DNA of 19,343 nt, taken from assembly GCA_049514335.1 (NCBI GenBank), contig JBEKVE010000125.1:1-19343 (forward strand). The letters are read 5' to 3'. The notes beneath the pieces were generated by a model. That model saw nothing but the letters and a program-made list of their open reading frames with translations, did no database searches and was not told the origin of the DNA. Both the position numbers and the translations under genes were made by a program. Source of the DNA: JBEKVE01 sp049514335 (GTDB taxonomy: Bacteria > Actinomycetota > Acidimicrobiia > Acidimicrobiales > UBA8190). Of this stretch, positions 6,840 to 14,531 are shown piece after piece; within the stretch, counting starts at the first letter, position 1, and each line of letters starts with the position of its first letter.

Positions 6840-8017
6840 GCGCTCCCCGCCCGAGCATCATGGGCGAGCCCACCGCCGACGGGCGCTTCGGCGAGTTCGG
6901 CGGTCGCTTCGTCCCCGAGTCGCTCATGCCGGCGTGCCTCGAGCTCGAGGAGGCCTTCCGCGCCGCCTGGGACGACCCCGCCTTCCGGGCCGAGCTCACC
7001 GCCATCCTGCGCGACTACGGGGGGCGGCCCACCCCGGTGACCGAGTGCTCCCGGCTGTCGGAGCGCCTCGGCGTGCGGGTCCTTCTGAAGCGCGAGGACC
7101 TGGCCCACACCGGCTCGCACAAGCTGAACAACGTGATCGGCCAGGCGCTCCTGGCGCGCCGCATGGGAAAGGCGCGGTTGGTGGCCGAGACCGGTGCGGG
7201 CCAGCACGGCGTGGCCGCCGCCACCGCCGCCGCGCTCTTCGGCATGGAGTGCGTGGTGTACATGGGGGCGCTCGACACAGAGCGCCAGGCCCTGAACGTC
7301 TTCCGCATGGAGTTGCTCGGCGCCGAGGTGCGACCCGTCCACGCCGGCAGCCGCACGCTCAAGGACGCCGTCAACGAAGCCCTGCGGGACTGGGTGGCCA
7401 ACGTCGAGCACACCCACTACTGCCTGGGTTCGGTCATGGGGCCGCACCCCTATCCGTGGATGGTGCGCGAGCTGCAGCGCGTGGTGGGTGACGAGGCGCG
7501 CCAGCAGTGCCGGTCGCTGCTCGACGGATCGGACCCGGACTGGGTGGTGGCGTGCATCGGCGGCGGGTCCAACGCTGCGGGCACCTTCGCCGGCTTCGCC
7601 GACACCGGGGCGCAGCTCGTCGGGGTGGAGGCGGCGGGGGGCGCGGCCATCGGGCACGGCGTGCCCGGTGTGGTCCACGGCATGAAGTCCTATCTGCTCC
7701 AGGACGAGGCGGGGCAGGTCACAGAGGCTCACTCGATCTCGGCCGGGCTCGACTACCCCGGTATCGGGCCGGAGCACGCCCATCTGTCGGCCATCGGCCG
7801 GGTCCGCTACGACCAGGCCGCCGACGACGAGGTGCTCGACGCCTTCCGGCTCCTGGCCCGCACCGAGGGGATCATCCCCGCGCTGGAGTCGGCGCACGCC
7901 CTGGCGTGGGTGGTGCGCGAAGCCGGCCGCTCGGTCCCGCTCGACGCCACCGTGCTCGTGACGCTGTCGGGCCGGGGCGACAAGGACGTGGCGCAGGTGC
8001 GCGACATGCTCCGATGA
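6836..8017 (+). CDS. trpB: Tryptophan synthase beta chain
   Basis: This PLP enzyme condenses indole with serine to make tryptophan, in a complex with TrpA. The 393 residues are full length. Family landmarks are GEFGGRFVPESL near the N-terminus (19-30), HTGSHKLNN (91-99, PLP lysine K96), AETGAGQHG (E118), the phosphate loop GGGSNAAG (241-248), and SGRGDKD near the C-terminus. The start is the GTG at 6836, which overlaps the trpF stop (GTGA) and has AGGAGG four bases upstream. trpA starts inside the trpB stop (ATGA at 8014-8017). All active-site residues I can identify are present, so this subunit looks functional even though its partner is damaged. Confidence 0.97.
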   Translation: MSAPRPSIMGEPTADGRFGEFGGRFVPESLMPACLELEEAFRAAWDDPAFRAELTAILRDYGGRPTPVTECSRLSERLGVRVLLKREDLAHTGSHKLNNVIGQALLARRMGKARLVAETGAGQHGVAAATAAALFGMECVVYMGALDTERQALNVFRMELLGAEVRPVHAGSRTLKDAVNEALRDWVANVEHTHYCLGSVMGPHPYPWMVRELQRVVGDEARQQCRSLLDGSDPDWVVACIGGGSNAAGTFAGFADTGAQLVGVEAAGGAAIGHGVPGVVHGMKSYLLQDEAGQVTEAHSISAGLDYPGIGPEHAHLSAIGRVRYDQAADDEVLDAFRLLARTEGIIPALESAHALAWVVREAGRSVPLDATVLVTLSGRGDKDVAQVRDMLR

Positions 8018-8733
8018 GCGCCCCCGGGGCTGACGCGCCCCATCCGTTCGCCACCGACGACCGCGAGCCCGGCACGGCACCGGTCGGCGCGCTCGAGACC
8101 CACCTGCGGGAGCGACGCCACCAGGGGCGCAAGCTGCTCGTCCCCTACGTCACGGGCGGGATGGACGCCGACTGGATCGAGACCGTCATGGCCGTGGCCG
8201 ACGCCGGCGCCGACGCGGTGGAGATCGGCATCCCCTTCTCCGATCCCATGATCGACGGGCCGGTCATCCAGGAGGCGTCGCTGCGGGCGCTGCAGCGCGG
8301 CACCACGCCCACGTCGGTGATCGACACGCTGGCCCGGGCCGAGGTGTCGGTGCCGCTGTGCGTCATGACCTACTACAACATCGTGTTCCGGGCGGGGCTG
8401 CACCGCTTCGCCCGATCCCTGGCCGATGCCGGCGTGAGCGGTGCCATCATCCCCGACCTCCCGCTCGAGGAGTCGGGCGAGTGGTGCGACGAGGCGGACG
8501 CCGCCGGGGTGGCCACCGTGCTGCTCGTGGCGCCGTCCACGCCCGAGGAGCGGGCCCGCCGGGTGGCGGCGCGCTCGCGGGGGTTCGTCTACGCCGTGGG
8601 TGTCATGGGGGTGACGGGCGAGCGCGCCGAGCTGGCGTCGTCGGCGCGTGACGTTGCCACCATGGTGAAGCGCGTGACGGACCGTCCGGTGTGCATCGGC
8701 ATCGGCGTGTCCACACCCGCCGGCGGGGCCGAA
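8014..8733 (+). pseudogene. trpA: Tryptophan synthase alpha chain, C-terminal end missing
   Basis: TrpA cleaves indole-3-glycerol phosphate and passes indole to TrpB. Homology runs from the ATG at 8014 (overlapping the trpB stop) to about residue 240. Visible landmarks are LLVPYVTGGMD (41-51), VEIGIPFSDPMIDGP (69-83, catalytic E70 and D81), MTYYN (118-122), IIPDLP (145-150), FVYAVGVMGVTG (191-202, Y193) and GIGVSTP (229-235). The N-terminus is about 20 residues longer than usual. After STPAGGAE the family sequence simply ends. The last helices and the G-S-A phosphate loop, about 35-40 residues, are absent from all three frames. The open frame continues as unrelated sequence to a stop at 9471, overlapping the next gene in another frame. 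This is not a simple frameshift; it looks like a deletion that joined trpA to the upstream region of the next gene, either real or an assembly error. Confidence 0.85.
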
Positions 8734-8830
8734 TATTGGGTCCCGGCACAGGTTCGGCACAGGGAGGCCGCGTACCGTTCGCTGCGGGTCCGTGCCGCCG
8801 CGTGGACGGGCCCACCGGGGAGGCAACGCC

Positions 8831-9679
8831 ATGGACGACACGCCACACACGCCGGACGCACCGACGCCGGAGGGACCCGTGCCCCCCGGGCCACCGCCGG
8901 CCGCCTGGGGGACCGGGGCGCCCGGACCCTGGGTGCCGTGGGCCTACGGACCGGCCGCTCCCGGCGGGGGTCCGACAGGGCCTGCCCCGCGCCGCCACCG
9001 CCGGCGGAACGTGACCATCGGGGTCGCCGCCGCCGCCATGGTGGCCGTGGGTGGCGCCGCCTTCGCCGCCACCGCCGGCGCCGGACCGGGATCGGGGGCG
9101 AGCCCCCCGGTGTCCGCCACCGCCGACGCCGGCTCGCCCGCCTCGTCGAGCACCACCACCACCCCGGCGAAGGGGCCGGGGCGGCGGCTGGCCGGGCCGG
9201 GTGGCTTCGGGCCGGGAGGCTTCGGGCCCGGAGGCTTCGGGGCGATGGGGGGCGCGGGGTCGATCTACGGCCAGTTCACCATCAAGGGGCCCAACGGCTA
9301 CGAGACCATCGCCGAGCGCAGCGGCACGGTGGCGAGCGTCACCGACACCGCCGGCAGCACGTGGTCCCTGGCGGTGAAGAGCGCCGATGGCACCACCGGC
9401 ACGTTCACCGTCGACTCGTCGACCAGCGTGGACGGTGGCGAGTCGGGCATCGGCAGCGTCAAGGAGGGTGACACGGTGCGGGTCACGGGCGTGGTGGCCA
9501 ACGGCACGACCACGGCCACCCAGGTCACCGACACCACGGTGCTGCAGGCCAACGGGAGCACGTGGCAGCCAAAGGCACCGGCGCCGCCACAGGGTTCGGG
9601 GACCACCAACGGCTCCGACACGCCCTCGGCGGGCAACACCGCCAGTGGCGGGCTGCCGGGGGGCACGCCCCCGGTGTAG
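8831..9679 (+). CDS. Membrane-anchored protein with DUF5666-like domain
   Basis: The function is unknown. The start is the ATG at 8831, with GGGGAGG seven bases upstream. The 282 residues run as follows. A Pro-rich cytoplasmic segment (1-52) is followed by a basic RRHRRR (54-59), one membrane helix (about 61-82) and a Ser/Thr linker. A GGFGP repeat (124-138) precedes a beta-rich module (about 163-240), and the tail is Gly/Ser/Pro-rich. The module runs G-T-V-A-S-V-T, then an alternating strand pattern, VKEGDTVRVTGVV and TATQVTDTTVL. This resembles DUF5666, an OB-like fold common in actinobacterial exported proteins. The topology is probably N-in with the module outside. It has no obvious link to tryptophan synthesis and is convergent with the UbiB-like gene six bases away. 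A TACCGT at 8773-8778 could be its own -10 box. Confidence 0.82.
   Translation: MDDTPHTPDAPTPEGPVPPGPPPAAWGTGAPGPWVPWAYGPAAPGGGPTGPAPRRHRRRNVTIGVAAAAMVAVGGAAFAATAGAGPGSGASPPVSATADAGSPASSSTTTTPAKGPGRRLAGPGGFGPGGFGPGGFGAMGGAGSIYGQFTIKGPNGYETIAERSGTVASVTDTAGSTWSLAVKSADGTTGTFTVDSSTSVDGGESGIGSVKEGDTVRVTGVVANGTTTATQVTDTTVLQANGSTWQPKAPAPPQGSGTTNGSDTPSAGNTASGGLPGGTPPV
9200..9244 (+). repeat. 15-bp tandem repeat encoding GGFGP
   Basis: Three near-identical 15-base units encode GGFGP, GGFGP and GGFGA at residues 124-138 of the DUF5666-like protein. They lie between the membrane-proximal linker and the folded module. The unit keeps the reading frame and probably forms a flexible linker. Confidence 0.75.
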
Positions 9680-9684
9680 GGGAC

Positions 9685-9723
9685 GTCAGCGACGGCGCCG
9701 GCGCAGGATGCGACGGCGCTGAC
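9685..9723. terminator. Weak inverted repeat at convergent 3' ends
   Basis: GTCAGCG (9685-9691) pairs with CGCTGAC (9717-9723) around a GC-rich 25-base loop that can fold further. It sits just past the stop of the DUF5666-like gene and within the last codons of the UbiB-like gene. There is no T-tract. It may act as a terminator for the plus-strand gene, but the arms are short. Confidence 0.3.
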
Positions 9724-11335
9724 CTCGCTGGTGCTGCTCGAGGCGCCGGCGGATGAGCTCGCGCCGCTCCTGGAGCTCCCGGTAGGTGATGGCGTCGACC
9801 TCTTCGGTCACGCCCAGCGAGGCGCGGATGCCGGCCACGTCGGGTGGGGGGATGGTGCCCACCGGCACGCCCATCTCCTGGGCGATGCGCTCGCCGTGGC
9901 GCTCCTGGAAGTACACCACGATCTTGATGATCTCGCCGATCACGTCGACGTTGGGAGCCATGACGGCGAGCGCCCCGTCGAGGAACAGCATGTCCTTCAC
10001 GTACAGCATGAGCTCCTTGGGCATGCGGGCGCCGTAGCCGAGCAGGCCCTTGGTGAGGTCGCGTATCTCCCCCGTGAGCTCCTCGGCGGTCAAGGTGGTG
10101 GGATCGATGGGGGGACGGTCGAGCCCGAGGTCGCGGATCACCGCCGCGATGTCGACGTCGGCGGGCAGCGCCCCGAGGTCGCGCATGGCCGCGATCTGCC
10201 CCGGCACGTCGTTGGCCGAGGCCGCCATCACGAGTCGGAGAAAGGCGAGGCGCCGGGGCTCGTCGAAGCGTCCGGTGATCCCGAAGTCGAGCAGCGCCAC
10301 GCGCCCGTCCGGCTGGACCAGGAGATTGCCGCCGTGCAGGTCCCCGTGGAACACGCCGTAGAGCACGGCCCCCTCCAAGAAGGCGACGAGCGCGGCGTGC
10401 AGGACGGCCTCGGTGTCGATGCCCGCCGCCCGCATGGCCGGCGCGTCTCCCCAGGCGAAGCCGTTGAGGCGTTCCATGACGAGGACCCGCGGCGTGACCA
10501 GGGTGGGGTGGGGCCGGGGGACCACGATGGCGCTCTGGCCGGTGTCGGCGAGCACGCGCGCCACGTCGAGCATGTTCTCGGCCTCGAGGCGGAAGTCGAG
10601 CTCCTCCACGATCGTCTCGGCGAACAGCTCGACGAGGGCGGGCGGGTTGGCGAGGGCGGCGACGGGGATCCGGCCCACGAGCAACGGCGCCAGCCAGCTC
10701 ATGGCGGCCAGGTCCCGCCGCACCAGACGAGCCACGTCGGGGCGCTGGACCTTGACCACCACCGACTCGCCGGTCACCAGACGCGCCGCGTGGACCTGGG
10801 CCACCGACGCCGCCGCGATGGGCTCGCGGGCGAACTCGCTGAAGGTGCGCTCGAGGGGGCCGTGCAGCTCGGCCTCGACGATGGCGCGCACGTCGTCGAA
10901 GGACTCGGCCGGCACCTGGTCGCGGCACAGGCGGAACTCGGCCACGAGCTCCTCGGGGAACAGCCCTTCTCCCGAGGACAGGATCTGGCCCAGCTTGATG
11001 TAGGTGGGGCCCAGCCGTTCGAAGGCGCGCCGCAGGCGCCGCGACAATCCGGCCCGCGAGGCGTGGCGCCCGCGGCGGCGCTCGCCGGTGTACCAACCGG
11101 CCAGCGCCCACCCGAGCAGCGCCCCCACGCGCACCACCCGCATGCCGGGGGGGAGGCGGCGTCGGCGCGTCAGGCGGGGTGCCTCGGCCGCCGTCCGGGC
11201 CCGCAGCTCGGTGATGCCGGTCCGCCACGCCAGGCGATCGGGGTCCACCAGCCACGGTGGCCGGGACGAGAAGGCCCCCACCGCCAGGTCGGCGGGCACC
11301 GGTTCCGGGGTGGTCCCGCCCGAGTCCGTGCTCAC
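9686..11335 (-). CDS. UbiB/ABC1-family atypical kinase-like protein
   Basis: Members of this family have a protein-kinase-like fold and support quinone or lipid metabolism; several are ATPases. The 549 residues show the family-specific KxGQ motif (LGPTYIKLGQ, K114-Q117). They also show an Ala-rich nucleotide loop (PIAAASVAQVH, 172-182), the lysine in VVVKVQRP (K195) and the ELDFRLEAENM helix (245-255). Further landmarks are VLVMERLNG, the catalytic HGDLHGGNLL (330-339) and the metal-binding LLDFG (348-352). The C-terminus ends in a strongly basic RRRILRRRRR. The start is the GTG at 11335, six bases behind a TACGGT box, with no ribosome-binding site. It lies downstream of fabF on the same strand, but its own promoter suggests separate expression. 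The exact substrate or pathway cannot be told from the sequence, so I give no gene symbol. Confidence 0.93.
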   Translation of the reverse strand: MSTDSGGTTPEPVPADLAVGAFSSRPPWLVDPDRLAWRTGITELRARTAAEAPRLTRRRRLPPGMRVVRVGALLGWALAGWYTGERRRGRHASRAGLSRRLRRAFERLGPTYIKLGQILSSGEGLFPEELVAEFRLCRDQVPAESFDDVRAIVEAELHGPLERTFSEFAREPIAAASVAQVHAARLVTGESVVVKVQRPDVARLVRRDLAAMSWLAPLLVGRIPVAALANPPALVELFAETIVEELDFRLEAENMLDVARVLADTGQSAIVVPRPHPTLVTPRVLVMERLNGFAWGDAPAMRAAGIDTEAVLHAALVAFLEGAVLYGVFHGDLHGGNLLVQPDGRVALLDFGITGRFDEPRRLAFLRLVMAASANDVPGQIAAMRDLGALPADVDIAAVIRDLGLDRPPIDPTTLTAEELTGEIRDLTKGLLGYGARMPKELMLYVKDMLFLDGALAVMAPNVDVIGEIIKIVVYFQERHGERIAQEMGVPVGTIPPPDVAGIRASLGVTEEVDAITYRELQERRELIRRRLEQHQRGQRRRILRRRRR

Positions 11336-11341
11336 GTCAGG

Positions 11342-11347
11342 ACCGTA
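11342..11347 (-). promoter_or_regulatory. -10 box (TACGGT) of a leaderless promoter for the UbiB-like gene
   Basis: Read on the minus strand, TACGGT ends six bases before the GTG at 11335. No ribosome-binding site is present, which fits a leaderless transcript. No -35 box is visible. Confidence 0.5.
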
Positions 11348-11353
11348 CCGGGT

Positions 11354-11368
11354 GGGGGGAGGCCCCCC
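11354..11368 (-). terminator. G6/C6 hairpin after the fab cluster
   Basis: Six G (11354-11359) and six C (11363-11368) can pair around a three-base loop. The hairpin lies between the tandem repeat after fabF and the -10 box of the UbiB-like gene, a sensible place for the end of the fab transcript. It has no T-tract. Confidence 0.3.
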
Positions 11369-11376
11369 CGACAGTG

Positions 11377-11440
11377 TGCTCGGTCCGGCGGGTGCTCAGT
11401 CCGGCGGGTGCTCAGTCCGGCGGGTGCTCAGTCCGGCGGG
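11377..11440. repeat. 16-bp tandem repeat, four copies
   Basis: The unit TGCTCAGTCCGGCGGG occurs at 11377-11392 (one change, G for A), 11393-11408, 11409-11424 and 11425-11440. The copies are head to tail with no spacers. The last copy covers the final codons and the TGA (11430-11428) of fabF; the others lie in the 92-base gap before the UbiB-like gene. Sixteen is not a multiple of three, so copy-number change cannot keep a reading frame. It is effectively a noncoding minisatellite. Confidence 0.9.
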
Positions 11441-12630
11441 GGCCCGATGACCAGGCAGCCGTTGTGGCCGCCGAAGCCGAAGGAGTTCGACAGCGACGGG
11501 GCCGGCTCCCACGGGCGGGCCTGTCCGTGCACCACGTCCAGGTGGATCTCGGGGTCACGCTGCTCGTGCCCGGCCGTGGGCGGGATGAGACGGTGGACCA
11601 TGGCGAGCGCCGTGGCCACGGCCTCGATGGCCCCGGCTCCACCGAGGGCGTGGCCGGTCACACCCTTCACCGAGGTGACCGGCGGCGTGGGCGACCCGAA
11701 CACCTTGTCGATGGCCTGCGCCTCGGCCAGGTCGTTCAGGGGGGTCGAGGTGCCGTGGGCGTTGATGTGGCCGATGTCGCCCGGGCCCACCCCGGCGTCG
11801 GCCAGGGCCAGCTCCATGCACGCCGCCGCCCCGTTGCCCCCGGGGGCGGGGGCGGTGATGTGGTGGGCGTCGGCGGTCGAGGCGGCACCGAGCAGCTCGG
11901 CGTAGACGCGCGCGCCGCGCCGGCGGGCGTGCTCGAGGTCTTCGAGGATGAGCGCGCCCGCTCCTTCGGCACAGATGAATCCGTCACGGCGGGCGTCGAA
12001 TGGTCGCGACATGCCGGTGCTCGACAGCGCCGTCATGTTGGCGAAGGCGGCCAGTCCGACCCCCACCATGGCTGCTTCCGCCCCGCCCCCGATGGCGACG
12101 TCGCAGCGCCCCGAGGCCACGAGGCGCCCCGCCGCCGCCACGGCGTGGGTGCCCGCCGCGCAGGCGGTGGCGATGGTCTCGCACGGTCCGTGCCAGCCCG
12201 CCCGCATGGAGATGTTGGCGGCACCGGCGTTGGCCATCATCATGGGGATGAGAAAGGGCGACACCCGGCGGGCCCCTTTCTCCAGGAACACGCCGATCTG
12301 GTCCTGCAGGGTCTCGAGACCGCCCACGCCGGTGGCGAAGACGACCCCCGAGCGGTCGGGGTCGGCGCCGATGTCACCGGCGTCGGTGAGGGCCATGTCC
12401 GCCGCCGCCACCGAGAACTGGGCGAACCGGTCGACCCGGCGCACCTCCTTGGGCCCGAAATAGCGCTCCGGCTCGAATCCCGGCACACGGCGCTCGCCCT
12501 CGGGCGCGGGCCGTTGCAGGCCCTCCCAGAAGTCCTCGAGCCCGATGCCGCAGCACGCCAGCACGCCCATGCCCGTGATGGCGACGCGCCGGCCCCGCAC
12601 GGGCCCGTCGGGCCCGATGCCGAGCAACAT
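11428..12630 (-). CDS. fabF: Beta-ketoacyl-ACP synthase II
   Basis: It condenses malonyl-ACP with acyl-ACP to elongate fatty acids. The 400 residues carry the Cys-His-His catalytic set: C157 in ETIATACAAGTHAV, H292 in INAHGTSTPLND and H327 in GVTGHALGGAG (with K322). The N-terminal RRVAITGMGVLACCG and the C-terminal SNSFGFGGHNGCLV are typical of the family. The start is the ATG at 12630, which shares one base with the acpP stop (TGATG). There is no separate ribosome-binding site, so translation is probably coupled. The last codon and stop fall inside a 16-base tandem repeat. Its position next to acpP and fabG, its length and the motif pattern favour FabF over FabB; a polyketide-type synthase is unlikely. 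Confidence 0.95.
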   Translation of the reverse strand: MLLGIGPDGPVRGRRVAITGMGVLACCGIGLEDFWEGLQRPAPEGERRVPGFEPERYFGPKEVRRVDRFAQFSVAAADMALTDAGDIGADPDRSGVVFATGVGGLETLQDQIGVFLEKGARRVSPFLIPMMMANAGAANISMRAGWHGPCETIATACAAGTHAVAAAGRLVASGRCDVAIGGGAEAAMVGVGLAAFANMTALSSTGMSRPFDARRDGFICAEGAGALILEDLEHARRRGARVYAELLGAASTADAHHITAPAPGGNGAAACMELALADAGVGPGDIGHINAHGTSTPLNDLAEAQAIDKVFGSPTPPVTSVKGVTGHALGGAGAIEAVATALAMVHRLIPPTAGHEQRDPEIHLDVVHGQARPWEPAPSLSNSFGFGGHNGCLVIGPPPD

Positions 12631-12869
12631 CAGAGCTTGGCCGAGATCAGCTCGTAGGCCTGGCCGATGGTCTCGATGCCTTCGAGCTCGGACTCCTCCA
12701 CGGTGACGTCGAACGCCTCCTCGAGCGCCATGACCAGCTCGACCAGGTCGAGACTGTCGGCGTCGAGGTCGTCGCCGAAGCGGGCCTCGGGCACGACCTT
12801 GTCCCCGGGGACCTGCAGGACGTCGATCGCGCACGCCTTGAACTTGTCGAAGGTGGCGTCGTCGCTCAC
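12630..12869 (-). CDS. acpP: Acyl carrier protein
   Basis: This small acidic protein carries growing acyl chains on a phosphopantetheine arm. The 79 residues include DADSLDLVELVMALEEAF, with the modified serine at S39, and the four-helix pattern of the family. I start it at the GTG at 12869 because AGGAGG (12880-12875) lies five bases upstream. The longer open frame to 12974 has no family similarity in its N-terminus. It follows fabG after a 61-base gap, the only real gap in the fab operon, and overlaps fabF by one base. The strong ribosome-binding site fits the need for much more ACP than enzyme. Confidence 0.95.
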   Translation of the reverse strand: MSDDATFDKFKACAIDVLQVPGDKVVPEARFGDDLDADSLDLVELVMALEEAFDVTVEESELEGIETIGQAYELISAKL

Positions 12870-12930
12870 CACGTCCTCCTTGTTGTCGGGCCCCGGTCTC
12901 CCGGAGCGGTTCGAGGGATCACCGACCTGC

Positions 12931-13683
12931 TCACAGCCCCATGGCCAGACCGCCGTCGACGGGCAGCACCGCACCGGTGATGTACGACGCGTCTTCGGAA
13001 GCCAGAAAGGCCACCGCGCCGGCCACGTCTGCGGGGCTCGCCCTGCGTCCGAGCGGCACCATCGCCTGGAGTTGCTCCACGCGCTGTTGTCCCAGGTTGG
13101 CGATCATATCCGTGTCCACCACCCCGGGTGCGACCACGTTGACGGTGATGCCCCGGCTGCCCACTTCGCGCGCCAGGGATCGGGCCAGGCCCATGAGACC
13201 GGCCTTGGCCGCCCCGTAGTTGACCTGGCCCGGCGACCCGAGGAAGCCCACCACCGACGACACGAGGACGATCCGCCCGACGTGGGCCCGCACCATGGGA
13301 CCGAGCCCGCGCCGCACCACGCGGTAGACGCCCGACAGGTCGGTGTCGATGACCTCCTGCCACGCCTCCTCGCTCATGCGCAGCAGGAGGGTGTCGCGGG
13401 TGACCCCGGCGTTGGCCACCAGGACCTGCACCGGGCCGAGGGCTTTCTCGACCGCGGTGAAGGCCTCGTCGACCTGCGTCGGCACCCGCACGTCGAGCGG
13501 CACGGCCAGGAGGTCCGACCCCCGGCCCCCCTCCGCCCCCAGCTGCCCCGGTGCGGCGGTGCGGTACGTCACGGCCACCTTGTCGCCCATGGCCTGGAAG
13601 CGCCGGGCACAGGCCAGGCCGATGCCCCGCGACCCGCCGGTCACGAGGACCACGCGTCCACCCGCCGTGTCGCCGTCGTTCAT
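12931..13683 (-). CDS. fabG: 3-oxoacyl-ACP reductase
   Basis: This short-chain dehydrogenase reduces the beta-keto group of acyl-ACP with NADPH. The 250 residues show the nucleotide motif TGGSRGIG (15-22), NAG (91-93), the catalytic serine in VSSVVG (141-146), Y156 and K160 (NYGAAKAG), and VVAPGVVDTDM (183-193). The start is the ATG at 13683, overlapping the fabH stop (ATGA). The longer frame upstream of it is a shadow of fabH. Its place between fabH and acpP supports the FabG role; as a lone sequence it could be another short-chain reductase. Confidence 0.94.
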   Translation of the reverse strand: MNDGDTAGGRVVLVTGGSRGIGLACARRFQAMGDKVAVTYRTAAPGQLGAEGGRGSDLLAVPLDVRVPTQVDEAFTAVEKALGPVQVLVANAGVTRDTLLLRMSEEAWQEVIDTDLSGVYRVVRRGLGPMVRAHVGRIVLVSSVVGFLGSPGQVNYGAAKAGLMGLARSLAREVGSRGITVNVVAPGVVDTDMIANLGQQRVEQLQAMVPLGRRASPADVAGAVAFLASEDASYITGAVLPVDGGLAMGL

Positions 13684-14531
13684 GTGTCGACCCCCCACCG
13701 CAGCACCGCGCTCGCCCACGTCATACCGGCGCCGAAGCCCGACAGAAGGACGTGGTCCCCCGGGGCGAGGCGCCCGGCGTCGGCCGCTGCCGCCAGCGCC
13801 AGGGGGACCGACGCGCTCGAGGTGTTCCCGGTGCGCTCGAGCACGACGGCCACGCGCTCCATGGGCAGGCCCAGGCGGGAGGCGGCGGCCTCGATGATGC
13901 GCAGGTTGGCCTGGTGGGGGACGAAGAGCGCCACGTCGTCGGGGACGAGTTTGGCCCGCTCCAAGGCGGACGAGGCCGACTCCACGGTGATGCGCACGGC
14001 GCGGCGGAACACCTCCTTGCCCTCCATGTGCATCGTCCCGCCGTGCGGGCACGTGAGCAGGTCGTGGGCGCTGCCGTCCACGCCCATGTCCACCGACAAC
14101 AGGCCGTCGCCGTCGGCGTCGCTCGCCTCGAGCACCACGGCAGCGGCGCCGTCGGCGAAGAGGACGGCGGTCCCCCGGTCGTCGGGGTCGGTGATGAGCG
14201 ACAGGCAGTCGGCCCCCACGAGCAGGACGCGCCGCGCGAGGGCGTGGTGGACGGCGGCCGACGTGGCCGGGACGATCAGGTCGGGCGTGCACGTGGCCAG
14301 GACGAGAAGGTCGATGTCCGAACCCGACACCCCGGCCCGCTCGAGTGCCTTGTGCCCCGCCTGCGTGGCGAGCCCCGACACGGTCCCCCCCACGCGCCGC
14401 TCGCGGATGCCGGAACGCTCCACGATCCACTGGTCGGACGTGTCGAGGCGCGCCTCGAGATCGGCGTTGGTCACCACGGTGTCGGGGAGGGCCGACCCCC
14501 ACCCCGTGATGACGGCCCCCGATGGCGTCAC
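13680..14531 (-). CDS. fabH: Beta-ketoacyl-ACP synthase III with the active-site Cys segment missing
   Basis: FabH starts fatty acid synthesis by condensing acyl-CoA with malonyl-ACP. The GTG at 14531 overlaps the previous stop (GTGA). The frame gives 283 residues; the family is usually about 315-335. Typical features are ITGWGSALPDTVVTN (8-22), SDQWIVERSGIRERR (32-46), DPDDRGTAVLFADGAAAVVL (115-134), H206 in VPHQANLRI and N236 in RTGNTSSAS. Between SAAVHHAL (91-98) and ARRVLLVGAD (99-108) about 31 residues normally follow, including the A-A-C-S-G-F nucleophile elbow. They are absent and the frame stays open, consistent with an in-frame loss of about 93 bases near 14235-14243. The protein as written has no catalytic cysteine and could hardly fold as a thiolase-type enzyme. 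Either a real inactivating deletion or an assembly error is possible. Confidence 0.9.
   Translation of the reverse strand: MTPSGAVITGWGSALPDTVVTNADLEARLDTSDQWIVERSGIRERRVGGTVSGLATQAGHKALERAGVSGSDIDLLVLATCTPDLIVPATSAAVHHALARRVLLVGADCLSLITDPDDRGTAVLFADGAAAVVLEASDADGDGLLSVDMGVDGSAHDLLTCPHGGTMHMEGKEVFRRAVRITVESASSALERAKLVPDDVALFVPHQANLRIIEAAASRLGLPMERVAVVLERTGNTSSASVPLALAAAADAGRLAPGDHVLLSGFGAGMTWASAVLRWGVDT

Noticed and set aside
8734..9471. Extension of the trpA frame as a fusion protein
   Set aside because: The extension has no domain pattern and is Arg/Gly-rich shadow sequence of the DUF5666-like gene, which has its own ribosome-binding site, membrane helix and in-frame repeats.
11377..11440. 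CRISPR-like repeats
   Set aside because: The units are directly adjacent with no spacers and there are no cas genes; this is a simple tandem repeat.
9731..11905. Open frame of 724 codons on the plus strand
   Set aside because: It is antisense to the UbiB-like gene and the end of fabF and has no recognisable motif; the strong kinase-like motifs are on the other strand.
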